Positions 9,590-21,409 of a stretch of 64,000 nt of DNA are shown here, piece by piece. Below the pieces are notes generated by a model. The model saw nothing but the letters and a program-made list of their open reading frames with translations, had not been told where the DNA came from and did no database searches. The translations under genes and the position numbers were made by a program. Numbering within the stretch: the first letter of the stretch is position 1; each line of letters starts with the position of its first letter. The DNA is from Carnegiea gigantea (taxonomy: Eukaryota > Streptophyta > Magnoliopsida > Caryophyllales > Cactaceae), in the NCBI GenBank assembly GCA_029747015.1, contig JAKOGI010000563.1:397501-461500 (forward strand), written 5' to 3'.

Positions 9590-10320
9590 TGGACCGACGG
9601 GAAGCCGTGGTTGCCGACTCCTTAACCCCTATTAGGGCTAAGAGTGTAGCGAATGGCCGTAAAACTGTGCTTAAAACCCTTAGCCCCTATTGGAGCAAAG
9701 AGTGTAGCGACCGGCCATGAAGTCGTGCTTAAGAACCCTTAGCCCCCATTGGGGCGAAGAATGCAGCGACCGGTCATGAGGCAGAGCTTAGGGACCCTTA
9801 GCCCCATTGGGGCTAAGAGCGTAGCGACCGGTCACAAGGCCGTGTTCATGGACCCTTAGCCCCCATTGGGGCTAAGAGTGTAGCGATCGACGATGGGACC
9901 GTGCTTAGGGACCCTTGGCCCCATTGGGGCTAAGAGTGTAGCGACCGGCCATGAGGTCGTGCCCAAGGACCCTTAGCCCCCATTGAGGCTAAGAGTGTAG
10001 CGACCGGCCGAAAGGCCATGCTTAGGGACCCTTAGCCCTGGGGCTAAGCGTGTAGCGACCAACCATGAGGCCATGCTTAAGGACCCTTAGCCCTCATTGG
10101 GGCTAAGCATGTAGCGACCGGCCGAAAGGCCGTGCTCAGGGACCCTTAGCCCTCATTGTGGCTAAGAGTGTAGCGACCGGCTATGAGGCCGTGCTTAAGG
10201 ACCTTTAGCATCCATTGGGCGTAAGAGTGTAGCGACCGGCCAAGAGATCGTGCTTAAAGACCCTTAGCCCCAATTGGGGCTAAGAGTGTAGCGATCGGCC
10301 ATAAGGCCGTGCTTGGAGAG
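9590..10320. repeat. Tandem array B of the ~60-bp Tat-element repeat (about 12 units)
   Basis: Same unit as array A, including both inverted repeats. It starts just right of the hAT MITE and ends just downstream (element sense) of the pol stop at 10425. The two arrays flank the antisense ORF. Confidence 0.9.
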
Positions 10321-10424
10321 AAAAAGGTTGCTTGTGAGTGCAAAAGTGACCACCGTGGGCTTCTGATTTTATTGCTTGTAATCAAGATGTACATGTTGGT
10401 TGGAGATAAAGAAAAAGAGTGAGC

Positions 10425-11700
10425 CTAAGTATAGCATTTCCTCGGGTTGCTGCTATGCCAGGTCTATGGTATAGGGGAGTCGCTGATGGTCTCCAGGCAA
10501 TATGTCCCGGGGCGAACTTGTGAAGCAACTTTGTATGGGCCTTCCCACTTGGCAGTTAGTTTTTCATGTTCCCCCGCTCGAGCGACGGCCTCTATGCGCC
10601 AAAGGACAAGGTCGCCCACCTGAATTGGCTGTACTCGCACCGCACGGTTATGCAGGCGTGCGATGCGTAGTTTACAGAGAGCTTCTCGAAGAGAGCATCG
10701 CCGTGGATAGAGGGGAGGAGGTCGAGGGCTTCATGGGAGCGCGGTATTGTTCAACTTCTCTTGAAAAATGGTCAACCCGGTGAGTGCGAAGGGCGACCTC
10801 CACGGGTAAAACAGCCTTAGATCCATAAGTTAGCAAGAAAGGCGTTTTGCCAGTCGCAGTTTTCTCAGTGGTATGTGGGGACCATAGGATGCCATGCAAT
10901 TTGTCCGCCCATTTTCCCTTTGTGTCGTCAAGTTTCTTCTGTAGGCCATGGAGGATAGACTTATTGGCCGTCTCGGCTTGGCTGTTGGTCTGAGGGTGAG
11001 CGACAGCAGTGAACCGCACTTAATAGCCCAAGTTGCTAAGATAGTCCGTGAGCTTACTGGTATCGAACTGCCTGCTGTTATCAAAGATGATGGCCCATCG
11101 GATGCCAAAACGGGTGATGACGTTCCGCCAAATGAACCTTCGTACTTCAGTAGCGGTTATAGAGGCTACGGCCTCGGCTTCTATTCATTTGGGGAAGTAG
11201 TCGACTGCTACAAAAAGATACTTACGCTGCCCCGTAGCTTTGGGGAAAGGACGGAGGATATCCATTCCCTATGTAGAGAACAGCAGGGGATTGACAATTG
11301 GCATCATGGGGGTGGAGGGGACTCGTTGGATGGGGCAAACTTCTGACATTTTTCGCAGGTTCGCACTAGTGTTATTGCATCCTCTTGTAAGCTGGGCTAG
11401 TAGTAGCCAGTTCGAATGGCCATAACATTTAGGGCACTTCCTCCGGTATGTGTGCTGCAAACGCCTTCATACAGCTCTTCCCGTATCTTTCTCCTGTCTT
11501 CCGGGGTCACAGAGCGTAGGAGAGGCCGGGCAAAAGATCTCTTGTATAAGATCCCCTCATATAGGATAAATCAGTTCGACCTCTTCTTCACTTTATCCGC
11601 TTGTTTGGGATCCGAGGGCAGGGTACCGTCAGTGAGGTATGCGCGGATAGGATCCATCCATGTTGAGCTTCTGTCTAACCATAGCACTTCATGCAGATCG
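10425..11700 (-). pseudogene. pol: Integrase of the Tat element, broken
   Basis: On the minus strand, in order: a degraded zinc-binding N-terminal part ending in a TCEKCQKFA stretch (about 11375), a core region with FDTSKLTDYLSNLG followed by VAHPQTNSQAETANKSI (about 11000-10970), WADKLHGILW, and a C-terminal part with GDLVLWR, NWEGPYKV and RPGTYCLETI (about 10640-10500). The natural end of pol is a TAG at 10425-10427. Several frameshifts and stops divide the domain, including one between the core and the zinc part near 11020-11290. It would have integrated the cDNA; it is now inactive. Confidence 0.82.
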
Positions 11701-11713
11701 GTGATCCTCTCCG

Positions 11714-12618
11714 TCAGGGTTTCCCACTGAATGTTTTTGGCCTTCCTGTCATCGGATAAGCTCGCCAGTTTAGACAGGGCATTGGCCTGTTGGTTCTCTG
11801 AGCGAAGGATGGACGTGCGCCGTTGAGCTGGCTGACAACTAACTGGGAGTCAGAGAAGGCTTGCACAGAATCAGCCCCCGTAGTGTAACATAGCTCTATT
11901 CCCATGATGAGGGCTTCGTACTCGGCTTCGTTATTGGATGCCTTAAACATGAACTTTAGAGCATGCTCGTACCGTGTCGCGGTAGAACTTTCAATGATGA
12001 GGTCGGCCCCACTCCCATCCTTAGTGGACGAGCCGTCCACGTATAGGTTCCAGGGCCGCAAGCGCAAATCCCCTTCCTCAGCGGGCGTTGTGCTCTCGAC
12101 CAAGAAGTCAGCCAGTGCCTGGGCTTTGATGGCCCTCTGTGGTTCAAAGGCCAGGTCGTAGCGGGAGAGTTCGATGGCCCATTTTAAGAGCCACCCCGAG
12201 GCATCTACCTTCTGAAGGACGCTCTTCAAGAGCTGATTCGTTAGGACTAAGATCTTGTGAGCCTCAAAGTAGGGTCTCAGTATTTCACTAGCCATTACTA
12301 AGGCATACGCAAACTTCTCAGTGAGAGGGTAGTTCACTTCCGCCCCTGCCAAGGCGTGGCCTATGTGATACGCAGGGATCTGCTCCTTTACCTTTCTACT
12401 ACGAGAACAACGCTGACCGCGTGCTTTGAGACAGCTAAATACAGTACCAAGATTTTCCCTTCTAGAGGGCTGGCGATTTTAGATAATTGAGCCAGGTAGG
12501 TCTTCAAAGCCTGGAAAGCCTCGCCCGCCTGTTGGTGCCGACTAAAATTGGCTCGCTGCCGTAGGACGTGGAAGAACAGATGGCACTTATCTGCGGACCA
12601 GGACATAAATCGACCCAA
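11714..12618 (-). pseudogene. pol: RNase H plus second (archaeal-type) RNase H of the Tat element
   Basis: The upstream part (12618-12388) is the RT-RNase H connection (FQALKTYLAQL, PLEGKILVLYLAVS). After a frameshift the classical RNase H ends in VDASGWLLKWAIELSRYDL (about 12220-12160). It is followed by a second RNase H: LYVDGSSTKDGSGADLIIES, a NNEAEYEALIMGIELC block, then SDSQLVVSQLNG (about 12055-11815). This duplicated RNase H is the hallmark of the Tat lineage and is the best evidence for the classification. Confidence 0.85.
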
Positions 12619-12627
12619 GGCGGCTAT

Positions 12628-13500
12628 TCAACCGGTTAGGCATTGCACTTCTCTTATATTCCGGGGCGGCTTCATATCGGGGACGACCTGAATTTTATCC
12701 AGGTTAGCCTCGATTCCGCGGCTGCTAATCATGAAGCCGAGGAACTTGCCCGACCGTACCCTAAAGATGCACTTCTTAGGGTTAAGCTTCATACTGAATG
12801 CCCGTAGTATGTCAAATGTCTTCCTCAGATCATCGCCATGATCCCCTTCGGTCTTGCTTTTTACTATCATATCATCGACATAGACTTCCATGGTCTGGCC
12901 AATGAGGGGCTCGAACAGTTTGTTCACCAAGCGTTGGTAGGTGGCCCCTGCATTCTTTAATTCAAAGGGCATCATCTTATAACTGTAGAGGCTGCTGTCT
13001 GTGATGAACGTCGTCTTTTCTTGATCTTCTGGGCAAAGGGGTATCTGGTGATACCTGGAGAAGGCGTCTATGAAACTCAATAAGGCATGTCCGGCCATGG
13101 CGCCCACTAACTTGTCAATTTTCAGCAGCGGGTAGCTATCCATCAGGCAAGCCTTATTCAAGTCCGTGAAATCTATGCACTTTCTCCAAGTCCCATTGGG
13201 TTTCTTCACTAACACCACATTCGAGATCCATTTAGGGTATTGGCATTCTCGAATGAACCTAACTTCCAGCAACTTTTGCATTTCAGCATTAGCAGCAGTC
13301 GCTCTCTCTGGGCCCATATGGCACTTCATTTGGATGACCGGCCTATGATGAGGGTCCACGTTCAGCCAGTGTTCCATCACAGTTGGGGTAATGCCGGACA
13401 TTTCTTCAGGTCCGAACGCGAAGATATCTTTATACTTCCGTAGGAAGGACAGCAGTGATTGCCAATCGAAGGCCGTGGCATCTTGACCTAGCTTGAAGGA
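12628..13500 (-). pseudogene. pol: Reverse transcriptase of the Tat element, 5'-truncated
   Basis: An open frame runs from the LTR edge to an in-frame TGA near 12628 and resumes in the same frame downstream, so it looks like a single CGA-to-TGA change. Visible motifs: LNVDPHHRPV (finger-side linker), LVKKPNGTWRKCIDFTDLNK, FIDAFSRYHQIPL, FELKNAGATYQRL and the catalytic YVDDMIVKS. The usual upstream gag and protease are absent. Coding begins in the region just N-terminal of RT at 13500, immediately inside the LTR, so a deletion removed the primer-binding site, gag and protease together. Confidence 0.88.
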
Positions 13501-13501
13501 A

Positions 13502-13966
13502 TGGGTTTATCTGATAGCTGGCACGCAACACTTGACGTCCTCTTCTCCGAACGGCCCCACCTGTAAAAAGGACAACCCCGGGTTGTCGACCGGGGAACGC
13601 TTCTCTGACGGTCAAGTCAATTCAGGGTCCAAGTCAAGGGTCAAAAGAGAGAGAAAGTACAATAAGAATTTAGTGTATCTGCTTGCCAACCCTTTTCCCG
13701 AGGAAAGTAGGTGACTATTTATAGTCTTTTCGGGAAAAGGGTAAAGCAGTAATCTTACCTAAAGTGCCCAGTTGGCCCGCCGGTTTCAGCATGGAAGGGT
13801 CCCAGGGGGAGCCCCTAAGGTTGCGTCTCAAGGCCCATTATCTCAGATATGGGCCTGGGGAAGCCCCTAGGGGGGCGTCTTAGGGCCCATTATCCCTGAT
13901 ACAGGCCTTGTCTGTGGGTTCGACTCAGTTAGGCCCATTTAGGAGAAATTGAATTTTTCCCAATCA
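13502..13966 (-). repeat. 5' LTR of the Tat element
   Basis: 465 bp starting TGATTGGG on the minus strand and ending ...AAACCCA. It contains a TATA box CTATAAATAG (plus-strand CTATTTATAG, 13715-13724); the left LTR has a mutated version at about 1945-1954. That supports minus-strand transcription. Confidence 0.85.
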
Positions 13967-15500
13967 ATTTGAAAACCTAGCAAGCAAGCCTTTAGCAATA
14001 AGAGACATTGTACACAAACTCTCTCTCTTGAGTGTTCTCCTATTTTTTCTTAAATTACTTGGTTCCCTTGAGTCTAAGTCAATTAAGAAGGCTTAGTACC
14101 AAACTTGGCAAGGTTAGAAAAGTTTACTAGTTCCGCTCGGGAGTTGAATCATCTCGTGACATATGGCGGTTGATTCAAGTCAATATTATCCAATCCAAGG
14201 ATCTCAATTTAATGAGCAAATAGATTTTTAAAAAAAACTCTTACAATATATTGCTTTGAACATTAAACACTTGCTTTAATAAAAGAAAACAGGAGTCATC
14301 AGCCTGAAGAGATCATTACCACCGTTGCCCATCTAACTCTCTCTCTACCCTTCTCCAATTTTCATCAGTATATACAATTAAAAGTATGCTTGTCAATTTG
14401 TTGTCCATTGTCCAGATCTTAATTATTGAAAGAAAATGATTTTGGAATTAGGTCGACTATTCAGGCCAATGAACATGTTCAGTCATAGCCACTTTCTATG
14501 ATTATCTAACAATATATATCTATTAGCATAATGAAACAATACAAGTAAATTATGGCTCTTAGATCAAACTGATGATGATGTGTCGGTAAAATTAGTGATA
14601 ATTTGGTTAGAATTTGCCAATTTGATAATGAACGAAGGAAATAAGTTGATAGGAGGACAAGATTGGTCGTTGTCTTCACAAATACTAAGGCGAGTAAGAC
14701 AGAGAAAGAAAGAGCTATAGAAAAAAACACAGAGGGACAAGTGGCGAGAGTTATGATCATCTGTTCAAGTGATTGAGATTCAGGAGTTGGAGGGGCTTTT
14801 TTTTTTTTTTTGTAAGGACGGGAGTTGAGGGCTTTTACTCTTATTATTGTTAGGGAGATCTAAGGAAAGAGCCTACTTCAACCAAGGGCAATGTTAACAA
14901 GTCTAAATGATGTTCTATCTTAAAACCAATTAGCAATATGAGGAATATCCTACTTGACTTATATACCATGCTCTTTCTCTGCAAACTCTCGATATGGGAC
15001 TCTTTACTCATGTGTGATATTCTCAACAATTATTACAAACAATATTATTGCTTAGTTTTTAAAGTAAGAAATATTTAGGGTTTTTTTAATTTATTACCTG
15101 CTTCAAATAAAGTCATTGGATTGTCAAGTCTGTGTAAACAATTCATTAAGGACTTGACTTTTATCTGTCGACCCAAAAGTGCACAAAAAGTCATCCCGAG
15201 GAAATTTAAAAAAAATGCTAAACTACATCATGGCATGCACCGGTTGAAAGCCTTCAACCTAGTGTGTTATATGACGCAATGCTCACATAGATGAAACGTA
15301 GGATGGAGCAGGGTTTAGTGGATGTGATGAGAGTGGTATTTGAAAACGAAGAAACGAATTTATGGGGAAATCAACTAACGTTAAGCAATTTCGCGCAATT
15401 TTACATTAGCACAATGCATGAATTTTGATAAAAATTACTCTTTCTTGAATTTTCAAGAAGTATCACCGCATTCATGTTAGAGTTTAATGGGCTAGTGTAC
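13967..15500. other. Non-coding AT-rich DNA between the Tat element and the LINE
   Basis: No recognisable coding domain on either strand. There are T runs at about 14798-14812. The short minus-strand ORF at 14506-14760 is lysine-free, hydrophobic and low complexity, and I do not consider it a gene. Confidence 0.5.
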
Positions 15501-15599
15501 TTTTTTTTTTTTTAAGTGATGAAGAAGGAAGATTAGACGACTCTTCTTACAAGGGCATGCCCCATCATATCAGCCCTCAAAATAGCCCTAAGCTCTGGA

Positions 15600-16063
15600 G
15601 AAGATGGGGATCCGCATATGGTGAGAGATGGTTGCTTGTGACCCAACTTCGCCAACCAATCTGCTGCCAAATTAGCTTCTCGAAAGTTATGTGAAAGTGA
15701 TAGTTGTGTCATCTATTTCATATAATGTAAAATGTCACTGACAATGAGACTAATCTTCCAAGGCAAGTGAATTGATCCTTTAATTGCTTGTGTAACCGTA
15801 GAATTATCTTCTTCGATCACCAGGAACTGGAAACCTACTTTAATTGCTTCATGTAGACCATTACGAAGTGCTCAAGCTTCAACAACTAATATAGATGCAT
15901 CTCCATAGGGTGCTGCTCCTGCCTTGATTAGCTTGCCCGCCCAATCACGGATGATGAACTCGTCCGTCGCCGAATTATAGATGTGAGATCTGTCAAAGTT
16001 GAGTTTGACAATAAAGTTTGAATGCAGATGAATGGCCCCCCTAACAGAAAAAACCTGTGACAT
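15600..16063 (-). pseudogene. LINE RNase H domain (RVT_3 type), broken
   Basis: Frame 16063-15872 reads VKLNFDRSH, then DWAGKLIKAGAAPYGDASIL. After an in-frame stop it resumes with ALRNGLHEAIKVGF and LVIEEDNSTVTQAI, the usual plant-LINE RNase H pattern. The first catalytic Asp position has FDRS, where active members have a D-G/S pair. The tail of the ORF ends close to the poly(A) at 15501. Confidence 0.75.
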
Positions 16064-16195
16064 ACAAGTTTGGATTTCTCATTCAGCAAAGGCTTTCTTG
16101 ACACTAATTAAAATTCTTATGGGATTGAACTATCGATTTTAAAAAACCAATTCGTCCCTACCCTTCTAAATACTCCACAGAAGAAATGTAACCCT

Positions 16196-16399
16196 TCATA
16201 TAACTTTTGGATTCGGGTGCAGGCGATACTGTGAGATCAACTGTGAGAAGTAACATTGACCTTGCAATTGCTGCCGTGGAACCCATTCTTGTTGAAATGC
16301 TAAGCTCCAGGTTCTCTTTGTAAGGGAACAATCCCAGAAGAGATGATTAGTCATTTCAATATCTTCTCCACAAAGTGGGCATGAAGGTTCAATCAACAT
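16196..16399 (-). pseudogene. LINE zf-RVT zinc-binding region
   Basis: The motif CPLCGEDIEMTNHLFWDC (C-x2-C ... H-x4-C) followed by WSLAFQQEW is the zinc-binding region located between RT and RNase H in plant LINEs. It is isolated by stops on both sides. Confidence 0.8.
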
Positions 16400-16839
16400 G
16401 CCTCTTCATAGAAGCGCTCCCTGAACTGGCAAGACCTTAAGTAAAGTCTGCCATAAAGAAATTTTAATCTTTGGCATTACTTCCAACTTCCATATCCAGC
16501 TAAAGGCCCATTTTGGATCATTAAACTCAAAATTCTTGTGTGCTGCCTACGTTGCAGTTTTCATACTAAATTATCCAGAGCCTGTAAGGACCTAACAAAA
16601 TGAATCTTCTGCCTCCATTTGAGGCAATGGTATGCCAATTATTTTCTGAATAACTTCATCATGTGAAATCAAGCTGCGAATCTTATCTATATCCTAACAT
16701 TTATCGTGTGTAATGAATTCACTGACTTTCAATTCCGAATTTTGTATAGTAGTCATATCTAGGCCAGTAAGTCCACTAGGCTGGCATTATCGCACCAATT
16801 ATCCCACCAAAACATGATTTGATCCCCTTTGCCTACCTT

Positions 16840-18935
16840 TCATCTAATGCCTTTCCGAAGTAATATCTTGGTTCTTAGTACATTTTTCCAAAGTGGAGAG
16901 TCGGAGCTCTTAATTTTGCTATTAAAAAAACATTGAGACCTAAGATACTTGTGTTTAACAACTAAGGTCCATAATTCCTCAGTTCCCCCGAGAACTTTCC
17001 AAGCAAGCTTGGCTTGGAACGCCAGGTTGACCGCCTCCATTTTCCTTAAACCTAATCGCCCCTTATTCTTAGGTTGCCAAACTTTATGCCATGCAACCAT
17101 AGGTAAACCCTAGTCGCTCCAGATTTCTTTCAAAAAAAAGTTCTATTCACTAGTTCTAAAAGTGTTGTGGTCTTTTTGGATAATTTAAAATATTGCATAG
17201 TATGAGTAGGTAAGGATTCTATATTAGATTGAATGAGTACCACTCTGCCAGCCTTGGACAGACTATTAGCTTTCCAGGCTTCGATTTGAGCAGTAGCTTT
17301 GCCTAGAATATCAGTAAACGCAGACAATTTAGATTTGCCTTGGAAAACAGGACACCCCAAATATTTTTCCAGCGTTTCCCTATGGGGGATATTGAAGGCA
17401 GCTAAAACAGTCTGTTTTATAGCATTAGTAGCATTTTTGGAAGCAACAATGGATGATTTCTGAAAATTAATAAATTGACTAGAAAGCCTGCAAAATTCAT
17501 CTATGATATTGTTCAACTTCCTACAAGAAGCTAAATTGATTTTACAAAAAAGGAGACTGTCATCAGCAAAAAACAGACAGGTTTATAGTTGGTGAGAGCC
17601 GAACACCTACTCCAGATTTCATATTATTTGCTAAATCACAGAGTGCAATTACAAAAACATTCACACATAAGATAAACAAATAGGGGGAAAGAGGGTCGCC
17701 TTGCGTAATTCCCCACAATGGACTGAAGAAACCATGAGAAGAATTATTAATGAGCATAGAATAAGAGACTGTTGTTACACATTCCTTGATCCAGCCGATC
17801 CATTTGGGATGGAATCCCATTTGTTGAGACAAGCGCAGAGGAAGTCCCATTCAAGCTTATCCTATGCCTTTTTCGTATCCAGTTTGACAGCTGCCCTGGC
17901 TGTTTTTCCTTTAGCCATTTTAAATTTATTCATAATCTCATGAGTGATGAGAATATTGTCAAGGATAGATCATCTGGGAATAAAGGCACTCTGGAAAGGT
18001 GAAACTATCTTATCCAACAGCGGTCGTAGTCGGGAGACCAAAATTTTGGAAATAATCTTATAAACCATTGAGCATAGACTAATTGGTCAAAAATGAGATG
18101 TCATTTGTGGATGAGCCAGCTTGGGTATCAGGGTAATAAACGTATGATTAAGTTCCTTTAGTAGTTTACCATGTAGAAAAAAAGTCTTTAATACACTTAA
18201 TGGGCTCGCCTCCAACCAAGTCCCAGTAGTGTTGGAAAAAACCAGCGCTAAATCCATTAGGTCCGGGTGTTCTATTAGGGTTAATATCAAAATGACCTTT
18301 TTAATTTCTGCCACCGTTGGTAACTCGGTTAGATGCTCATTGTCTTGTTGAGTAATAAGAGTTGGGAGTCCCAACTCAGGGAATGTTCTAGGAGTCCCAT
18401 GCACATATTTGAAACGTTCAATGTAGTCTAATAAAAATTTATTTCTGATATCATTAGGGTCATTGATCCAGATGTCAGCCTCATCTTTTAACCTAGTAAT
18501 TTCCTATTTTTTCCGGCAGATGTTGGCCCTCCTTTGAAAATAAGTCGAGTTATGGTCTCCCATGACCAACCACTCCTTCCTCGCCAATCGTCCCCAGTAT
18601 TTTCGATTAAATAGTAACATTTTCTCTCGTTGTTTAATAAGTCAAAGTAGCTAATTATTCAGCCAAGGATTAGAGGGGTTTTCCAATAATTTTTCTTCCA
18701 CATAATTGATCTTATCCAAATTACGCTTAATTTTTTCATGGAAATTACCCAATGTCGATTTGGCCCAAGGCTTGATGCTGCTTTTGATAGCTTTTGATTT
18801 ATGAATAAACCTAAACATTTTAGCGCCTTTAACTTTGTTTTGCCAGTTCTTATAGATTAATTGGTCAACTGCTTGGTACTTAGTCCAAAAGGATTGAAAC
18901 CGAAAAGGATAGGGATTACGTTGTCTGTTCTTCAC
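16840..18935 (-). pseudogene. LINE reverse transcriptase, broken
   Basis: Pieces in order on the minus strand: an N-terminal linker (18935-18651), a region with FITLIPKL (about 18150), a VKLDTKKA block with an in-frame stop where a Tyr is expected (about 17880), GITQGDPLSPYLFILC (about 17700), the catalytic FADDSLLF (about 17565), GRVVLIQSNIESLPTHTMQY (about 17245-17185), and the thumb-side WQPKNKGRLGLRKMEAVNLA (about 17085-17015). These are the standard L1-clade RT blocks. At least four frames are needed to read it, so it is inactive. Confidence 0.85.
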
Positions 18936-18942
18936 TACAGTG

Positions 18943-19200
18943 CTAATAATAACAGGACAATGATCTGAGAAGGTGAAGGCGCCATGTGTCGTACTTAAAT
19001 TCGGATATAAATTGCCGCAATCTTCTAAGTGCGATGCCTCTGTCTAATTTTCCAAATACCCATGAACCATTAATAAGTTTCTTCCAGGTAAAGTTAATGA
19101 AAAATATATTGCATGGTGAAGCAGGATGAACCAAGCCCCCCAGATTGAATCCAAAATCATAGAAATTGAAGAAACTAAATTTGTATTTTTGGGCATTTTG
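18943..19200 (-). pseudogene. LINE endonuclease, C-terminal fragment
   Basis: The minus-strand frame shows NFTWKK...GKLDRGIALRRL, matching the FTW...LDR block near the end of APE-type LINE endonucleases. It is followed by a serine/leucine stretch where the final SDH motif is expected. A short extra stretch separates the upstream DFGFNLGG part from FTW. Confidence 0.65.
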
Positions 19201-20228
19201 TGTAGGAAAAGAAAAGAAATCAAGAGGATATATTCATGCTAAAGGTAAACTACCACATGAACTAACATAGCACTACTTAATCTCATAAAGGCCTAGCCAC
19301 CAAAGATCAAGATAAACCTATGGCTTTAGTAACCACTCTTAAGGCATGAGATAAAGAAAAGAGATTTCTATTCAGAGAAACCAGCAAAAAGCTTCATTTC
19401 AGTTTCATTATATTCATCATTTCATCCAAAAAGTCTATCCCCTAAGTGAATACGAGAGGCTACTTTATAGCCACAAGAATTAGTGCCCCCTTTATTAAGC
19501 TACAAATTAAGCCAATAGAAATGAAGCACCTAAGGGGTTAATGTGGGCCAATAGGATTCAAGCATCCACTCTAGCCAATAACATTTAAACAACAATTTAA
19601 GCATATTGAAATTAGAAGCTTCTAGGCTAGTGATGAATTGTCCAAAATGCAAGGCTGAAAATGTTGCTGCACTTGTACTCGATTGGTGTCATCATCCACC
19701 ATGCCATATGGAGGAATTTGGGGAAGATATTTAATGGGAATTTGGTGAAGATGTCCACTAACCATAAAATATTAACCTTTAACCATCCATTTGATGGCCC
19801 AATTAAACTCGTACTCAAAACTGTGCATATCCTAACCCACACCGACCCTTGCTCTGTTTAAGCTTCATGAATTGCTCAATACTTGAAATTTGAACGAGTT
19901 CTATAACTCATTAAAAATTATACATCTAGAGCTATCCAACTATAGCTAAAACACTAATTTTGAAGCTTATTTGATCATCCTTAAAGCAATTCAAAGTCAA
20001 CTTGCGGAATTGAAATTTCTGGACAACACATGCTAGAAGCTTTATTTGATATAATGCACCACTAATAAGTGAGTCACGAACTAATCGACTTTTGGGGGGT
20101 TATTTGGGTTTTCTCTTCGCGTCACATGGCTTCAAAAAGCAGTTGCTATCCATACCCTCGGTACAAGAATCTCTTATCTAAAAAAATGGGTCAATGATCA
20201 ATGTCTTAATCTCTAAAAATGAAAGAAA
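19094..20228. repeat. Unidentified repeat, copy 1 (left flank of duplicated locus)
   Basis: About 1.1 kb nearly identical to 53588-53957 plus 57995-58740 (interrupted there by a solo LTR). There is no recognisable coding domain; the short ORFs on both strands are not convincing. It is the start of the large duplicated segment and lies directly upstream of the viral coat-protein fragment. Confidence 0.8.
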
Positions 20229-20752
20229 ATGAATAAACAATCTATAGCTTCTTGGGATAATCCTCATCAATGGGGAAATGAACCTGAGAAGAAAAGAAAA
20301 GAAAATTTTATAAGAAAAAGAACTTTAACAGGAAAATGGCAGAGAAATATAAAAGAAAGTATTATAACAAACCAAGCTCCAAATGACAAAGATTTTTTAG
20401 CAAGACTACTTATTGTCTTGTAGGGAAAAACAACTGTAAGTGTTAGACTGTTGGACATGCGGAGAAGTAGGACATTATTCAAATGAATGTAAAAATAGGA
20501 AGAACAAAAAATTTATTGAAACATTGGGTAGTTTAGACTATTTTGATCTTAATGAAGAAGAAGCATTACGTCTAGCCCTAACGAACAACAAAAAAATTGT
20601 TGAAATAGTAATGAAAGATGAATATGAAGAAAGTGATTATGAAGAAATAAGTAATATGATGGAAAATAACTCAATTAGTCTTGGTGATCTTCAAGGAGAA
20701 GAATTTATAGTAGATAATGAGAATGAAAGTATCAAAGGAGATTAGATCCTTT
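20229..20752 (+). pseudogene. Viral coat-protein C-terminal region with zinc knuckle (unit 1, copy 1)
   Basis: A lysine/arginine-rich stretch (20229-20420) is followed, after a frameshift, by CWTCGEVGHYSNEC (about 20449-20490). This is a C-x2-C-x4-H-x4-C zinc knuckle as in caulimovirid coat proteins. A strongly acidic tail (Glu/Asp-rich, to 20742) follows, also typical of these coat proteins. The part upstream of 20229 is not present here. The matching copy-2 region is 58750-59270. Confidence 0.8.
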
Positions 20753-20847
20753 CAATAATTCATAGGGACATGATCTATAAAAAATTCATCTTTCAATTAA
20801 AAAGTATGTATGCGAAATGATGGAAATGAATTTAGAGATGAAAGACT

Positions 20848-21404
20848 ATGAGCATGATGTGGGAGAAGTTAATCTCATTAATTAGGAATACATCCTTAAG
20901 TATAACAAGGATAAAAAAAAATACAAGTATATCCATATTGAAAATATCCAAGTTCAAATTACACCATTATAGTATTATGACAAAGATATTAATCTGTATA
21001 CTTTGCTATGTGATATTAGCCATGCCAAATTTAATAATCAAATTACTACATGGATCAAGACCAATTTGTGTAATAGTTCAAAATGATTCAATTGCTGACC
21101 TGACAATTATATGAGCCTAAAAGATGAATCTGCTAAAAACTTTCTACCCCTTAAGATATAAACAGTTGTGACAGACATGAGAAAGGGAAGTTACCCACTA
21201 AGGAAATTTTGGAAAATAATGTACAAATTAGATAATATCATAAATCCAAAGACTAAGCCAACAATGATAAAGACAAAAAAATTTGAAAGTCCAACTCCTA
21301 CGCAAAAAATTCAAAGGATGAAATCAAATTCCCATGAGATAAAAATTGTTGGTCTTGGATATCTAGCTTTGCCAATTCCTCAAACATCAATAAGAAGAAT
21401 GTAA
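20848..21404 (+). pseudogene. Movement-protein-like fragment (unit 1, copy 1)
   Basis: Read with frame changes, the region around 20910-21110 has a Y-x-H-I/V-G-N-V-Q-V-type strand followed by a Leu/Asp-rich block. This resembles the core of the 30K movement-protein family of caulimovirids, which dilates plasmodesmata. The downstream stretch 21168-21404 is basic and unassigned. Identification rests on pattern and position between coat protein and protease, so it is moderate. Multiple stops break it. Confidence 0.5.
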
Positions 21405-21409
21405 TAAAA

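Larger units (their letters stand above)
1733..13966 (-). mobile_element. Decayed Tat-lineage Ty3/gypsy LTR retrotransposon (12.2 kb)
   Basis: Two direct repeats (1733-2195 and 13502-13966) bracket RT, RNase H and integrase on the minus strand, so the right repeat is the 5' LTR and the left one the 3' LTR. A second archaeal-type RNase H after the normal one, plus an antisense ORF and tandem repeats between integrase and the 3' LTR, is the known arrangement of the Tat group (Retand/Ogre-like). No primer-binding site, gag or protease is left: coding sequence starts in the RT N-terminal part directly at the 5' LTR edge. The 5-bp flanks (ACGGA and ATTTG) do not match. All reading frames carry stops or frameshifts. 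The element is itself interrupted by a hAT MITE. Confidence 0.88.
15501..19200 (-). mobile_element. Decayed plant LINE (non-LTR retrotransposon)
   Basis: A 13-bp T run at 15501-15513 is the poly(A) tail on the minus strand. Upstream of it, reading on the minus strand, come RNase H, a zf-RVT zinc region, RT and the C-terminal part of an APE-type endonuclease: the order of plant L1-like LINEs with RNase H. The 5' end is not sharp; endonuclease-like sequence fades near 19200, and ORF1 is absent, consistent with 5' truncation. Frameshifts and stops are frequent. Copy 2 of the downstream duplication starts inside this element (19094 corresponds to 53588). Confidence 0.85.

Noticed and set aside
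1728..13971. Target duplication for the Tat element
   Set aside because: The flanking 5-mers ACGGA and ATTTG do not match. The terminus may be mutated or deleted, so none is claimed.
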